This document shows, piece after piece, positions 11,249-19,799 of a stretch of DNA of 64,000 bases. The notes under the pieces are model-generated. The model saw only the letters and a list, made by a program, of their open reading frames with translations. It was not told where the DNA came from and ran no database searches. The position numbers and the translations under genes are program-made. This stretch comes from Nitrincola alkalilacustris (GTDB lineage: Bacteria; Pseudomonadota; Gammaproteobacteria; Pseudomonadales; Balneatricaceae): assembly GCF_008973755.1 (NCBI RefSeq), contig NZ_WBOM01000009.1, positions 117,283-181,282 of the forward strand, given 5' to 3'. Each line of letters begins with the position of its first letter. Position 1 is the stretch's first letter.

Positions 11249-11884
11249 TCACCCTTTCGCAACCATGACCATCGCCGGACGAACCAGTCGACCATGCAGC
11301 GTAAAACCCTTCTGCATCACGGCCACAACTGTGTTCGGCTTGGCATCAGGCGCATCCACCATCGACATCGCCTGATGCAACTCAGGGTCAAATGCCTGCC
11401 CCTGTGGATCGACCATCTCCACATTGAACTTGGCCAGTGCGGCAGTGAAGATACTCAGCGTCAGCTCATTACCTTCGCGGATAGCCTGAATACTCGGGTC
11501 ATCGCCCTTGCAGGCATCCACAGCCCGCTCAAGACTATCGATAACCGGCAACAACTCAGCCACAAACTTATCCAGCGCATACTTATGAGCCCGCTCGACA
11601 TCCTGCTCAGCACGGCGACGGGTATTCTGAATCTCTGCCTGCGCACGCAGTTGCAAATCAGCCAACTGCCCCTTCAGGACTTGAATCTCCTCCATCGCCT
11701 GCAACTGGTCCAGCCCCTTGTCGGATGCCTGATCAGACGCCCCGGTATCAATCACATCATCAGCTGAAGCCATATCGTCGGCAGTTGCCTGTGCAGAACC
11801 CTGCTCATCAGCCTGAGGCGCCTGCTGTTTATCCGCACGCTCCTGAACATCAGCCTGATGCTGGTCTTGCTGCTCATTTGCCAT
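11249..11884 (-). CDS. grpE: Nucleotide exchange factor GrpE
   Basis: Promotes ADP release from DnaK. The 211-residue form starts MANEQQDQHQ; an ATG five codons upstream is possible, but GGAG sits 8 bases before the inner ATG, which favours it. Residues 1-55 are polar and Gln/Asp/Ala-rich, then a long coiled coil (about 60-100) and the GrpE head (NPxG-like DPQGQAFDPELHQAMS, about 155-170; VVAVMQKGFTLHGRLVRPAMVMVAK at the end). First gene of grpE-dnaK-dnaJ-dapB. Confidence 0.96.
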   Translation of the reverse strand: MANEQQDQHQADVQERADKQQAPQADEQGSAQATADDMASADDVIDTGASDQASDKGLDQLQAMEEIQVLKGQLADLQLRAQAEIQNTRRRAEQDVERAHKYALDKFVAELLPVIDSLERAVDACKGDDPSIQAIREGNELTLSIFTAALAKFNVEMVDPQGQAFDPELHQAMSMVDAPDAKPNTVVAVMQKGFTLHGRLVRPAMVMVAKG

Positions 11885-11934
11885 CAGCTCTTCTCCCATT
11901 GTTCAATTCTTGTTACACGTCTCGTTGCCACCGT

Positions 11935-11962
11935 ATATGGGGATACACTCAGACTATTCAAG
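11935..11962 (-). promoter_or_regulatory. Sigma-32 heat-shock promoter of grpE operon
   Basis: On the minus strand CTTGAA (11957-11962), a 14-base spacer and CCCCATAT (11935-11942) match the sigma-32 consensus CTTGAA-N13-15-CCCCATNT essentially perfectly. It lies about 50 bases upstream of the grpE start. Confidence 0.9.
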
Positions 11963-12002
11963 GTTAAAAAATGTTTTTTTGTACCGGATGCAGCAACAGG
12001 GC

Positions 12003-12054
12003 TTGCAGGCAATATCAAAATACCTTATACATTAAATACTGTATAAATAACCAT
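12003..12054 (+). promoter_or_regulatory. Candidate recN promoter and degenerate LexA site
   Basis: TTGCAG (12003-12008), 17 bases, TATACA (12026-12031) form a sigma-70-like promoter about 35 bases before recN. CTGTATAAATAACCAT (12039-12054) has one perfect LexA half (CTGT) but a poor second half (CCAT instead of ACAG). SOS control of recN is usual in the group; here the operator is only suggestive. Confidence 0.4.
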
Positions 12055-12065
12055 GTAGTGATGCC

Positions 12066-13736
12066 ATGCTGACGCACCTGATCATCCGCAACTTTGCCAT
12101 CGTAGACGAACTGGATATCGACCTCTCATCCGGCATGACCGTTATCAGCGGCGAGACCGGCGCCGGAAAATCGATCATGCTGGATGCACTCGCTCTGACA
12201 CTGGGCGATCGTGCCGACAGCGACACTGTCAGAAGCGGCGCGGAGCGCGCGGAAATCACTGCGATTTTCGACCTGCAGCAGATTCCCGACGCACGTGAGT
12301 GGCTCCAGGCGCAGGACCTCGATCAGGATGAGGAGGAGTGCCAGCTGCGCCGTATCGTTACTCGCGAGGGACGCAGCCGCAGCTATATCAATGGCCAGCC
12401 TGTACCTCTGGCACATCTGCGTGAGCTGGGACAGTTTCTGGTCGACATTCATGGCCAGCATGAGCATCAGCGCCTGTTGAAAAAAGAGTATCACCGCACA
12501 CTACTCGACCAGTATGCACGCCAGACAGAGCTGTCGGATCAGGTACGCAAGGCCTATCACACCTGGCAGCGCCAGCAGAATGAACTGACCACTAAGCGTG
12601 AACAGAATGCCGAGCAGGATGCTCGTCTGCAGTTGCTGAACTATCAGATTGAGGAACTTGATCAACTGGCCATTCAGGATGGTGAACTGGCGCAACTGGA
12701 AGAGGAGCAGCGCATGCTGGACAATGCCGGCAGCCTGCTCAGCACCGGCCACCAACTGCTAGAGATCGCCAGTGAGGGCGAAAATGAAAACTGCATAAGC
12801 CTGCTCAGCCACTGCCAGCAACTGCTGGTAAGCCTGAACAGCCGCGCACCCGCACTGCTGCAGGCTGGCGAGATGCTCAACAACGCCCAGATACAGCTTG
12901 AAGAAGCCAGCCGTGAAATTCGCCACTATCTTGACCAGGTGGAGGTCAACCCGCAGCGCCAGCAGGAGGTCGAAGAGCGCCTGACACTGATTTACGATGT
13001 CGCGCGCAAACATCGCGTCCAACCTGAACAGCTACTCGAACTGCATCGCTCCCTGCAGGCAGAGCTGGATGAGATCCAGCGCTCCGATGAAATTCTGGAA
13101 GAGCTGGAGCTCGCCGTTACCGCCGCGCACGAGGAGTATGCCGCCAAGGCCGCCCAACTCAGTCTGCAGCGCAGCAAGGCAGCGGCCACCCTCAACAAGG
13201 CAGTGGACCAGCAACTGCATAGTCTGGGCATGATGGCTGCCAGTTTTACGGTATCCCTGCAACCGCTTGATGCGGGCAAAGGCAGCGCCAATGGCATGGA
13301 GGAGGTCGAATTTCTGATCAGCACCAACAAAGGATTGCAGGCCCGCCCACTGGCCAAAGTTGCCTCAGGTGGTGAGCTGTCACGTATCAGCCTGGCAATT
13401 CAGGTGATCACTGCACAGACCAGCGCCACACCGACGCTGATCTTTGATGAAGTGGACGTTGGTATCGGCGGCGCCATTGCTGAGGTGGTCGGAAGAATGC
13501 TCAGAGATCTGGGCCAGCGCACACAGGTACTCTGCGTGACTCACCAGCCTCAGGTGGCCGCTCAGGGCGACCAGCATCTGTTTGTCAGCAAGGAGGCCAA
13601 AGGACAATTGACTCAGACACGCATTGATCTGCTGAACGAAGAAAAGCGCATACAGGAAGTGGCACGCATGCTCGGCGGCATAGAACTGACCGAAGCAACC
13701 CTTCTGCACGCTCAGGAGATGCTGAGCCCGAGCTGA
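12066..13736 (+). CDS. recN: DNA repair protein RecN
   Basis: SMC-like ATPase acting in double-strand break repair. The 556-residue protein begins MLTHLIIRNFAIVDELDIDL. It has the Walker A GETGAGKSIML (about 29-39), a long central coiled coil (about 150-370, rich in Gln/Glu/Leu), the ABC signature VASGGELSRISLA (about 434-446) and the Walker B LIFDEVDVGIGG (about 459-470). Length equals the E. coli protein (553). Divergent from grpE. Confidence 0.97.
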   Translation: MLTHLIIRNFAIVDELDIDLSSGMTVISGETGAGKSIMLDALALTLGDRADSDTVRSGAERAEITAIFDLQQIPDAREWLQAQDLDQDEEECQLRRIVTREGRSRSYINGQPVPLAHLRELGQFLVDIHGQHEHQRLLKKEYHRTLLDQYARQTELSDQVRKAYHTWQRQQNELTTKREQNAEQDARLQLLNYQIEELDQLAIQDGELAQLEEEQRMLDNAGSLLSTGHQLLEIASEGENENCISLLSHCQQLLVSLNSRAPALLQAGEMLNNAQIQLEEASREIRHYLDQVEVNPQRQQEVEERLTLIYDVARKHRVQPEQLLELHRSLQAELDEIQRSDEILEELELAVTAAHEEYAAKAAQLSLQRSKAAATLNKAVDQQLHSLGMMAASFTVSLQPLDAGKGSANGMEEVEFLISTNKGLQARPLAKVASGGELSRISLAIQVITAQTSATPTLIFDEVDVGIGGAIAEVVGRMLRDLGQRTQVLCVTHQPQVAAQGDQHLFVSKEAKGQLTQTRIDLLNEEKRIQEVARMLGGIELTEATLLHAQEMLSPS

Positions 13737-13757
13737 TACTCAGCAGAGGCTCACGCC

Positions 13758-14171
13758 TTATTTTTTGTCGAAATGCCCATACAGATAGAGTGTTCTGTCT
13801 GTAATAGTGAAGCCATGCTCATCAGCGATAGACTCGAGCAGCCCGTTCAATTCTGGATTGTTGAACTCGACAACCTTGCCGGTCTTTACACAGACCATAT
13901 GGTCGTGATCATCTTCACGGGCAAGCTCAAATACCGAATGGCCGCCTTCAAAGTGGTGACGACAAACCAGACCTGCCGCCTCAAACTGAGTCAGAACACG
14001 GTACACAGTTGCCAGACCGACATCTTCACCCGTTTCCATCAGCAGCTTGTAAATATCTTCGGCACTGAAGTGCTCACCTTCGCCCGCTCGCTCCAGCAGT
14101 TGATAGATCTTTACTCTGGGCAAGGTAACTTTCAGCCCTGCTTTGCGAAGTTCTTGATTTTCAAGTGTCAT
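13758..14171 (-). CDS. fur: Ferric uptake regulator Fur
   Basis: Iron-responsive repressor. The 137-residue protein has an N-terminal winged helix (KAGLKVTLPRVKIYQLLE, about 10-27; VGLATVYRVLTQFEAAGLV, about 51-69), then the HHFEGGHSVFEL and DHDHMVC metal-binding region (about 71-95). The second Cys of the usual CxxC pair is missing (CVKT), as in Pseudomonas-type Fur. Divergent from bamE with an AT-rich gap. Confidence 0.96.
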   Translation of the reverse strand: MTLENQELRKAGLKVTLPRVKIYQLLERAGEGEHFSAEDIYKLLMETGEDVGLATVYRVLTQFEAAGLVCRHHFEGGHSVFELAREDDHDHMVCVKTGKVVEFNNPELNGLLESIADEHGFTITDRTLYLYGHFDKK

Positions 14172-14215
14172 AATCTGTCTCTATTCACTATGCGCTAAGG
14201 GATATGCAGTGGTAG

Positions 14216-14235
14216 ACTTTATTATCATTATTTAT
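14216..14235. promoter_or_regulatory. Possible Fur box between fur and bamE
   Basis: The reverse complement reads AAATGATAATAAAG, sharing AATGATAAT with the Fur consensus GATAATGATAATCATTATC, but the right half is poor. Autoregulation of fur is common; this site is only a candidate. Confidence 0.3.
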
Positions 14236-14260
14236 ACGGCAAAGTGGAAGTTATTTACCG

Positions 14261-14593
14261 ATGCGAAATATTTTGATTGCCATCACCGTGAGCTTTCTTG
14301 TTTCGGCCTGCTCTTTTCCCGGTGTATACAAGATCGACATTCCACAGGGAAACATAGTTACGCAGGAGATGGTGGACCAGCTCCGCCCCGGCATGACACA
14401 CAGCCAGGTTCGCTATGTACTGGGCACCCCACTGATCACCGACACCTTCAATGATGATCGCTGGGACTATGTCTACAGCATGAAGCCCGGCGGCGGTGCT
14501 ACCACCCGCGAACGTGTCACCATCTACTTCACCAATGGTGAGCTGTCACGCATCAGCGGTGACTACAGACCATCCGCCACCAACAGTCAGTAA
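14261..14593 (+). CDS. bamE: Outer membrane assembly lipoprotein BamE (SmpA)
   Basis: Accessory lipoprotein of the BAM complex that inserts outer-membrane proteins. The 110-residue precursor has a signal peptide with lipobox VSAC (acylated Cys17) and the BamE motifs QLRPGMTHSQVRYVLGTPL (about 41-59) and DRWDYVY (about 66-72). Next to fur in the arrangement usual for gammaproteobacteria, where recN is also adjacent. Confidence 0.95.
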   Translation: MRNILIAITVSFLVSACSFPGVYKIDIPQGNIVTQEMVDQLRPGMTHSQVRYVLGTPLITDTFNDDRWDYVYSMKPGGGATTRERVTIYFTNGELSRISGDYRPSATNSQ

Positions 14594-14607
14594 ATGCCTG
14601 ATTGGCC

Positions 14608-14635
14608 GAGTGCGCACAAACCACTGTGCGCACTC
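14608..14635. terminator. Bidirectional hairpin between bamE and rnfH
   Basis: GAGTGCGCAC (14608-14617) and GTGCGCACTC (14626-14635) are perfect inverted complements with an 8-base loop. They lie between two convergent genes and overlap the rnfH stop. There is no strong T-run on either side, so termination efficiency is uncertain. Confidence 0.5.
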
Positions 14636-14936
14636 AGCCCTCACCCTTTTCCGCCTTTGCCTTTTCGGCAGCCTTACGTGCTCTGATCTCTTTGGGATCC
14701 GCCAGCAGCGGTCGATAAATCTCTACACGATCACCAGCGTGCAACTGCGCTGACTTTGGATCTTTCACAGCCTTGCCAAACACCCCCATGAGGGCGTTGT
14801 CGGGATCAATTTCAGGAAAATATTCCACAATACGTGACTGAATCACCGCCTCATAAACGGTACAGTTCTCACTCACCTGTACAGAGACGATTTTCTGTTC
14901 ATCTGGCAGCGCATAGGCCACTTCAACTGTCATCAT
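14634..14936 (-). CDS. rnfH: RnfH family ubiquitin-like-fold protein
   Basis: Small protein of the RnfH (UPF0125) family, function unproven. The 100-residue sequence MMTVEVAYALPDEQKIVSVQ, then VYEAVIQSRI, GVFGKAVKDPKSAQLHAGDRVEIYRPL and LADPKEIRARKAAEKA, matches the family throughout. Follows ratA by 15 bases; ratA-rnfH is a conserved pair in gammaproteobacteria. Confidence 0.93.
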   Translation of the reverse strand: MMTVEVAYALPDEQKIVSVQVSENCTVYEAVIQSRIVEYFPEIDPDNALMGVFGKAVKDPKSAQLHAGDRVEIYRPLLADPKEIRARKAAEKAKAEKGEG

Positions 14937-14951
14937 CTTAATTCAAGCCTT

Positions 14952-15383
14952 TCAGCCATACACCTTATCGGCACGTTCAACAAATACTTCCACCATACTG
15001 GTCGCAACCGAATTGAACAGTTTGTTCATTGCCATACTCGTCAGGCTGCCTTTGAATTCAAATTTGAGAGTAAACTCAACCTTGCACGCCTCTTCACTCA
15101 GCGGCGTCAGCACCCAGGTGCCACTGAAGGAGGAAAATGGACCTTCCACCAGCGCTATCTCCATACGCTTTGGCCTTTGCAACTGATTGCGGGTCGTAAA
15201 ACTGTACTTCAAACCCGCTTTCGCCAGATACAGCGTCGCTTCAATCTCGGACTCTGTCTCCCGAACCACTTCAGTGCGCACACAGCCAGGCAGAAATTCC
15301 GGGTACTGCCTGACATCATTGATCAGATCAAACATCTGCTCTGCAGTATGCAATACCAGGGCACTGCGATTCACTTCCGTCAT
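14952..15383 (-). CDS. ratA: RatA / coenzyme Q-binding START-domain protein
   Basis: 143-residue START-like protein. The E. coli homologue was described as a ribosome-association toxin, while the fold is also that of COQ10-type ubiquinone-binding proteins. Diagnostic stretches are SALVLHTAEQMFDLINDVRQYPEFLPGC (about 7-34) and FSGTWVLTPLSEEACKVEF (about 89-107). It sits upstream of rnfH and near smpB, the usual cluster. Confidence 0.93.
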   Translation of the reverse strand: MTEVNRSALVLHTAEQMFDLINDVRQYPEFLPGCVRTEVVRETESEIEATLYLAKAGLKYSFTTRNQLQRPKRMEIALVEGPFSSFSGTWVLTPLSEEACKVEFTLKFEFKGSLTSMAMNKLFNSVATSMVEVFVERADKVYG

Positions 15384-15403
15384 GTAATCATCAACCAGAC
15401 TAT

Positions 15404-16771
15404 TTACGAATAGAGCGCATTATACAGATTCATGACAAAGATGAGTCCTACTGCTGCAGGCGCAACAAACCGCAGCAACCACAGCCACAGAGCCGCCATC
15501 GCTGGATTGGATAACGCAAGCTCCGCCGTCAACAACTCCTTATCCAGAACCCATCCGGCCAGCACCGCAACAGCAATACCACCCAGCGGCAAGAAAAGAA
15601 TCGTAGTAGTGATATCGATCAGGTCAAAAATACTGACACCCAATATCTTCAGATCAGACAACTGCCCCAGCGAATAAAGTGCGGCAACTCCCAGCCCCCA
15701 GGCCAGCGCACCCAACAGTAACACAGCCCTGGCACGTGACCATTTGAAACGTTCCGTCACCCAGGCTGTGGCAGGCTCCAGCAGTGAAATAGCAGAGGTC
15801 AGCGCTGCGACTGCTGCCAGCAGGAAGAACAGGAAGCCAAACACCTGCCCCCCCGGCAACTGTAAAAACGCAACCGGCAGCGTAACAAACAGCAACCCGG
15901 GACCTGCTCGCAGCTCCATCTGTGCTGCCATCACCACTGTCACTACCACCAGGCCGATCAGCAGTGCAACCAGCGTATCGAACACTCCTATAGCTATCAC
16001 TGTTGGAGCAATGGAATCGCTTTTACCCATATAAGCTGAATAAGCCATAATCACACCCACACCAAGTGCCAGTGTGAAAAAGGAATGCCCCAGCGCAATC
16101 AGTACAGCATCCCAGCCAATATCCTGCAGATGAAAATTGAACAGGTATTCGGTAGCCGATACAAACTCACCCGTTGTGAGCGCAAAACCCAGCAGCATGA
16201 ACAACATCAGGAAAAGCACCGGCATCAGAAAGCGCATGGCACGATCCAGCCCACGCTCCACTCTCTGCGCCAGCACCCAGATCACCAGCAGGACAAACAG
16301 GCTATGCCAGAGCAACAGCATCTGAGAATCAGCCAGCAATTTATTGAAAAAGCGCGAGGTCTGATCCACCCCAAGGCCATTGAGCTGTCCGAAAATCATG
16401 GCTACCAGATAGTGCAACACCCATCCCGCAACTACTGAGTAATAGGAAAAGATCAGGAATCCACAGAAAATAGCCAGAGCACCCACAAGTCGCCAGTGTC
16501 GGCTGGCACCGGCTGACACTGCCGCATCCTCTATGGCATTCACGGGATTCTGCCGCGCATGTCGACCAATCACCACCTCCGCCATCATGATCGGCACGGC
16601 CACCAGCAGCATGCAGGAAAGATAGAGCAGAATAAATGCACCACCCCCGTGCTGGCCGGTCATGACCGGAAACAGCCAGATATTACCGAGCCCGACAGAA
16701 GACCCCATCGCGGCCAGTATGAAAATCCAGCGATTGGACCAGGAACCCTGAATGGAGAGCATTTGCCGCAT
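15404..16771 (-). CDS. SNF-family sodium-dependent transporter
   Basis: Na+-coupled symporter of the neurotransmitter:sodium symporter family, likely for amino acids or similar small molecules. The 455-residue form starts MRQMLSIQGSWSNRWIFILA; an upstream start would add nine residues, but GGAAT precedes this ATG. The signature AAMGSSVGLGNIWLFPVMTGQHGGGAFILLYL (TM1 and TM2, about 19-50) carries the Gly-rich Na+ and substrate site. About 11-12 membrane segments follow. Substrate not deducible. Confidence 0.92.
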   Translation of the reverse strand: MRQMLSIQGSWSNRWIFILAAMGSSVGLGNIWLFPVMTGQHGGGAFILLYLSCMLLVAVPIMMAEVVIGRHARQNPVNAIEDAAVSAGASRHWRLVGALAIFCGFLIFSYYSVVAGWVLHYLVAMIFGQLNGLGVDQTSRFFNKLLADSQMLLLWHSLFVLLVIWVLAQRVERGLDRAMRFLMPVLFLMLFMLLGFALTTGEFVSATEYLFNFHLQDIGWDAVLIALGHSFFTLALGVGVIMAYSAYMGKSDSIAPTVIAIGVFDTLVALLIGLVVVTVVMAAQMELRAGPGLLFVTLPVAFLQLPGGQVFGFLFFLLAAVAALTSAISLLEPATAWVTERFKWSRARAVLLLGALAWGLGVAALYSLGQLSDLKILGVSIFDLIDITTTILFLPLGGIAVAVLAGWVLDKELLTAELALSNPAMAALWLWLLRFVAPAAVGLIFVMNLYNALYS

Positions 16772-16971
16772 AGTTATTCCATCTGAAAGCCCTGACAAAG
16801 ACCTGAGGTGTGCTCAATCGCCGGACAGGTTCCTGGAAACACAAGACTGACACAAACAGTCTTTACATAAACCCTAGTTAATAGCCTATTCATGGCTCTA
16901 TTATCAAGCACTTTGCCCGACAAATGAAATCCAGCTTTCAATGCTGTCTGCGCATGGATATAATCCGCGCC

Positions 16972-17445
16972 ATGTCAAAGAAGAAACCCAAATCCACCAG
17001 TCCCATCATCTGCCAGAATAAAAAGGCATACCATGAGTACAGTATCGAGCAGAAGTTCGAGGCTGGCCTGGTGCTGACCGGATGGGAAGTCAAAAGTCTG
17101 CGTGATGGCCGTGCTCAGCTGGTCGACTCCTATGTCGTGCTTAAAAACGATGAGGCCTGGCTGGTTGGCGCACATTTTTCACCACTGCTGTCAGCCAGCA
17201 CTCATGTTGTGGCCGAACCGAAACGTGATCGCAAACTGCTGCTGAATCGCCGCGAGATCGATCGTCTTATCGGTGCCACTCAGGCAAAGGGCTATACCTG
17301 TGTAGCGCTGTCGCTCTACTGGAAACAGGGACGCGTCAAATGCGAGATCGCACTGGTAAAAGGCAAGAAACAGCATGACAAGCGTGCCGCCGAGAAAGAG
17401 CGCGACTGGGGTCGTGAGAAGCAGCGAGTGCTGGCAGCACACTGA
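16972..17445 (+). CDS. smpB: SsrA-binding protein SmpB
   Basis: Partner of tmRNA in trans-translation. The 157-residue form begins [25 protein letters not shown]; in-frame sequence further upstream is not SmpB-like. Motifs: [26 protein letters not shown] (about 31-56) and the basic C-terminal tail [28 protein letters not shown], which enters the ribosomal decoding site. Its RNA partner ssrA lies 1.9 kb downstream on the same strand. Confidence 0.98.
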   Translation: MSKKKPKSTSPIICQNKKAYHEYSIEQKFEAGLVLTGWEVKSLRDGRAQLVDSYVVLKNDEAWLVGAHFSPLLSASTHVVAEPKRDRKLLLNRREIDRLIGATQAKGYTCVALSLYWKQGRVKCEIALVKGKKQHDKRAAEKERDWGREKQRVLAAH

Positions 17446-17474
17446 TCAGACGTCAGCCACAGTTTCCTGCTTTC

Positions 17475-18254
17475 TCAGAAGGGCCAGACAAACCACTCAG
17501 GATGCGCCTGCCACAACAGGCGTACCGACATGGCCAGCGACACCACCACCAGCAGTGGCCGGATAATTTTCACCCCCTTACTGACCACCAGCCTTGAACC
17601 CAGCCTGGCCCCCAGTATCTGCCCACACGCCATTGTCAGCCCGATTACCCACAACACCTGACCGCCGATTGCAAAAAACAGTAGCGAAGCCAGATTGGAC
17701 GTAAGGTTCAGCAGCTTGGTATGTGCCGTTGCCCTGGCAATCCCATAACCCGCCAGTGCTACGAAAGCCACGGCAAAGAAAGATCCGGTCCCCGGTCCGA
17801 AAAAACCGTCATAGAAGCCGACACTGGTACCGATCAGGAACGCAAAGGTGTTTTCTGTCATTCGGCGATGGCTGTCCTCATCACTCACTCGCGGCGAAAA
17901 CAGAAAGTAGCAGGCGAAAGCTGCCAGCAGAAATGGCAGGATTCGACTGAGCTGACTGGCATCGATCTGCTGTACCACCAGCGTACCGAATGCACTGCCA
18001 ACAAAGGTACAGAGTATCGCCAGACGCATCTCTTTCAGGTTGATCAACCCGCGTCGATAAAAATAAAGCGTGGCAGAAAACGCGCCGAAGCTACTCTGCA
18101 GCTTATTGGTCGCCAGCGCCATGGTCGGCGGCATTCCGGTTGCCAACAGTGCCGGAATGGAGATCAGACCACCGCCCCCGGCAATGGAGTCCACAAAACC
18201 GGCCACCAGGCCGACCAGTGCAAGGAGTAGCAGAGTTGAGAGTTCCAGTTCCAT
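17475..18254 (-). CDS. TSUP (TauE/SafE) family membrane transporter
   Basis: Probable exporter or importer of a small anion such as a sulfur compound; substrate unknown. The hydrophobic protein (259 residues from this start) begins with the family repeat LLALVGLVAGFVDSIAGGGGLISIPALLATGMPP (about 8-41). It has a second repeat in the C half and about eight membrane segments. Alternative ATGs lie at 18275 and 18338; 18254 best fits the family N-terminus, though no start has a strong ribosome binding site. Confidence 0.88.
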   Translation of the reverse strand: MELELSTLLLLALVGLVAGFVDSIAGGGGLISIPALLATGMPPTMALATNKLQSSFGAFSATLYFYRRGLINLKEMRLAILCTFVGSAFGTLVVQQIDASQLSRILPFLLAAFACYFLFSPRVSDEDSHRRMTENTFAFLIGTSVGFYDGFFGPGTGSFFAVAFVALAGYGIARATAHTKLLNLTSNLASLLFFAIGGQVLWVIGLTMACGQILGARLGSRLVVSKGVKIIRPLLVVVSLAMSVRLLWQAHPEWFVWPF

Positions 18255-18580
18255 GATCAGCCGCAGCGGCTCCATCCAGAAAAATTCGAGGGCAACAGTA
18301 TAGCAGCTCTGGTGCGTGCGCCTGCGAGCACTCTGCACAATTTTTCACTGCGCCATTTTTAATGAACAGGTTCTCAATGCTCACTCTCTCACCCTGTCCA
18401 GAATGAGGCACTCATCAACCACCGCCACATCATATCTGCACCCTTTTGGACGCTTTGTTTCATGCGCTCTCCATAAGCGCTGCAGCAACCCAATGAAAGG
18501 TATGGCTTATCGCATAATGGCACGTTTTCTGCTGATGAGTATTCTGCGGAACTTACAGCATATTTCAGAGAGATTCTCCC
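18255..18580. other. 326-base intergenic region
   Basis: Lies between the divergent TSUP and outer-membrane-like genes. I see a short hairpin GCGCT-CTCCATA-AGCGC near 18466-18482 and no convincing ORF, RNA gene or clear promoter. AGAGA about 8 bases before ATG 18581 may serve as the ribosome binding site. Confidence 0.5.
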
Positions 18581-19234
18581 ATGAAAAAGATCATCAAACC
18601 GATCGTCCTTGCACTCGCTTCCACGACTCTCGCCCTGCCAGCCATGGCGGAGCTGTCGGGCCATGTCGGCTCCACTCTCACCCACCCGACAGAGTCGAGC
18701 TCCGACACACAGCTCACCTTTGAAGTCGGGGCGTTATATGAGTTTGAAAGTGGCATATATGGCAGCGCGCTGTTCACCACTAACGATGTGCTGGATTCCG
18801 ACAGCAAGTTCAGGCAAAGCCTGGTAGAGCTGACAGCTGGTTTCACGGAAGAGATCAATGATCTAACCTACTATGATCTGGGCCTGATCTATGAAAGACA
18901 ACTCAGCAGTCGAGATAAGGCCGAACTGGTGGAGGTTTATTTTGGAGCAGGTTACGCGATAACACCCGCCGTCGAAGTCAATCTGTATGGATACAAGAAT
19001 CTTCGCTCCAGTGTTGATGAAAGCAGGCTGGAACTGGGCGTGAACTATGCCGGTGAAGTGGTGGACCTGTTCTCGCTGTTCACGAAAGGATTCGAGGATG
19101 ATGAAAGCGAGTTGCTGGAGCTGGGTCTCGGCAAGGAGTTCATACCGAACAACTACCTATCGGCACTTTACGCTGCCGATCTGGACAGCTCAAAAAATAA
19201 TTATATCGAAATCGCCTACACCTACAGCTTCTGA
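18581..19234 (+). CDS. Putative small outer-membrane beta-barrel protein
   Basis: 217-residue secreted protein of unknown role. Residues 1-23 form a signal peptide ending LALPAMA. The rest alternates polar and hydrophobic residues in short strands (LTFEVGALYEFESGIYGSALFTTND, YDLGLIYERQL, VEVNLYGYKNL) and ends in an aromatic residue (YTYSF*), the usual signature of an outer-membrane barrel recognised by BAM. It loosely recalls YfaZ-type proteins, but I cannot assign a family firmly. Confidence 0.75.
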   Translation: MKKIIKPIVLALASTTLALPAMAELSGHVGSTLTHPTESSSDTQLTFEVGALYEFESGIYGSALFTTNDVLDSDSKFRQSLVELTAGFTEEINDLTYYDLGLIYERQLSSRDKAELVEVYFGAGYAITPAVEVNLYGYKNLRSSVDESRLELGVNYAGEVVDLFSLFTKGFEDDESELLELGLGKEFIPNNYLSALYAADLDSSKNNYIEIAYTYSF

Positions 19235-19270
19235 GTCCCCCTCAACCCACCAGGCGGCTGTAACTTCCCC

Positions 19271-19299
19271 TTCCAGCTGCCTGACTTCTCCGCTATACT
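19271..19299 (+). promoter_or_regulatory. Probable ssrA promoter
   Basis: TATACT (19294-19299) lies 14 bases before the tmRNA 5' end, with TTCCAG (19271-19276) at a 17-base spacing. The -10 is strong, the -35 weak. Confidence 0.6.
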
Positions 19300-19407
19300 A
19301 TGGACACTTCATTGGGGGTGACATGGCTTCGACGCTGGTTACAAACCCTTTGGTGCATGCCGAGAACGTGATGATTCTCGTTAATCCCTCGTCACACAGT
19401 TATAGTT

Positions 19408-19440
19408 GCTAACGACGATAACTACGCTCTAGCAGCCTAA
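19408..19440 (+). other. tmRNA proteolysis tag reading frame
   Basis: GCT AAC GAC GAT AAC TAC GCT CTA GCA GCC TAA encodes ANDDNYALAA, the usual gammaproteobacterial ssrA tag (the same as in Pseudomonas), ending in LAA for ClpXP recognition. Confidence 0.95.
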
Positions 19441-19655
19441 GGGCCGCTAGCGCCGCACTCTAAGGTGTCTGTAACTTTGAGGTTCGCGGTGTCATTTGAG
19501 ACAGAATCGCCCGGATGCTTCGCCTTAAGCTGAACGGTTAAAAATAAAAAGGCTCGCCCTAAACACCCTGACTCTCGGGTCGTGCTGGGTTAATTGAATA
19601 GAGAAGTCTAAGCATGTAGATCTAGAGGCAGAGGGCTGGCGGACGCGGGTTCGAA

Positions 19656-19670
19656 ACCCGCCACCTCCAC
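19656..19670. other. attL: 3' end of ssrA
   Basis: 15-base core ACCCGCCACCTCCAC, identical to 24915-24929. It covers the T-arm 3' strand, the acceptor stem and the discriminator of tmRNA. Confidence 0.85.
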
Positions 19671-19754
19671 AGAAGTTACGCAAAACTGATTAAGTCGTTA
19701 CAAAACAACAATTTAATCAACGCAAAACATCTTGTCGAAAATATTTGTGTACCA

Positions 19755-19765
19755 ACTTTGTGTAT
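19755..19765. repeat. Candidate integrase arm site, left
   Basis: ACTTTGTGTAT, 85 bases right of attL and immediately upstream of the integrase gene; two identical copies occur near attR. Confidence 0.5.
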
Positions 19766-19799
19766 TGATACCATGTATCAAAAGCACAGAGGTGAATAC

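Larger units (their letters stand above)
19314..19670 (+). ncRNA. ssrA: Transfer-messenger RNA (tmRNA)
   Basis: Rescues stalled ribosomes together with SmpB. The 5' end GGGGGTGACATGGCTTCGACG pairs with the 3' acceptor CACCTCC; the T-arm GCGGGTTCGAAACCCGC is intact. The resume codon region AGTTGCTAACGACGATAAC leads into the tag ORF. About 357 bases, like E. coli (363). The encoded 3' end reads CTCCACAG here, not CTCCACCA: a mobile element joins directly at this point, so CCA must be added after transcription. No terminator is visible directly after the gene. Confidence 0.97.

Noticed and set aside
14634..15383. ratA-rnfH as a toxin-antitoxin pair
   Set aside because: The pair is conserved core in gammaproteobacteria; RnfH is not an established antitoxin and RatA-type proteins are equally linked to ubiquinone binding.
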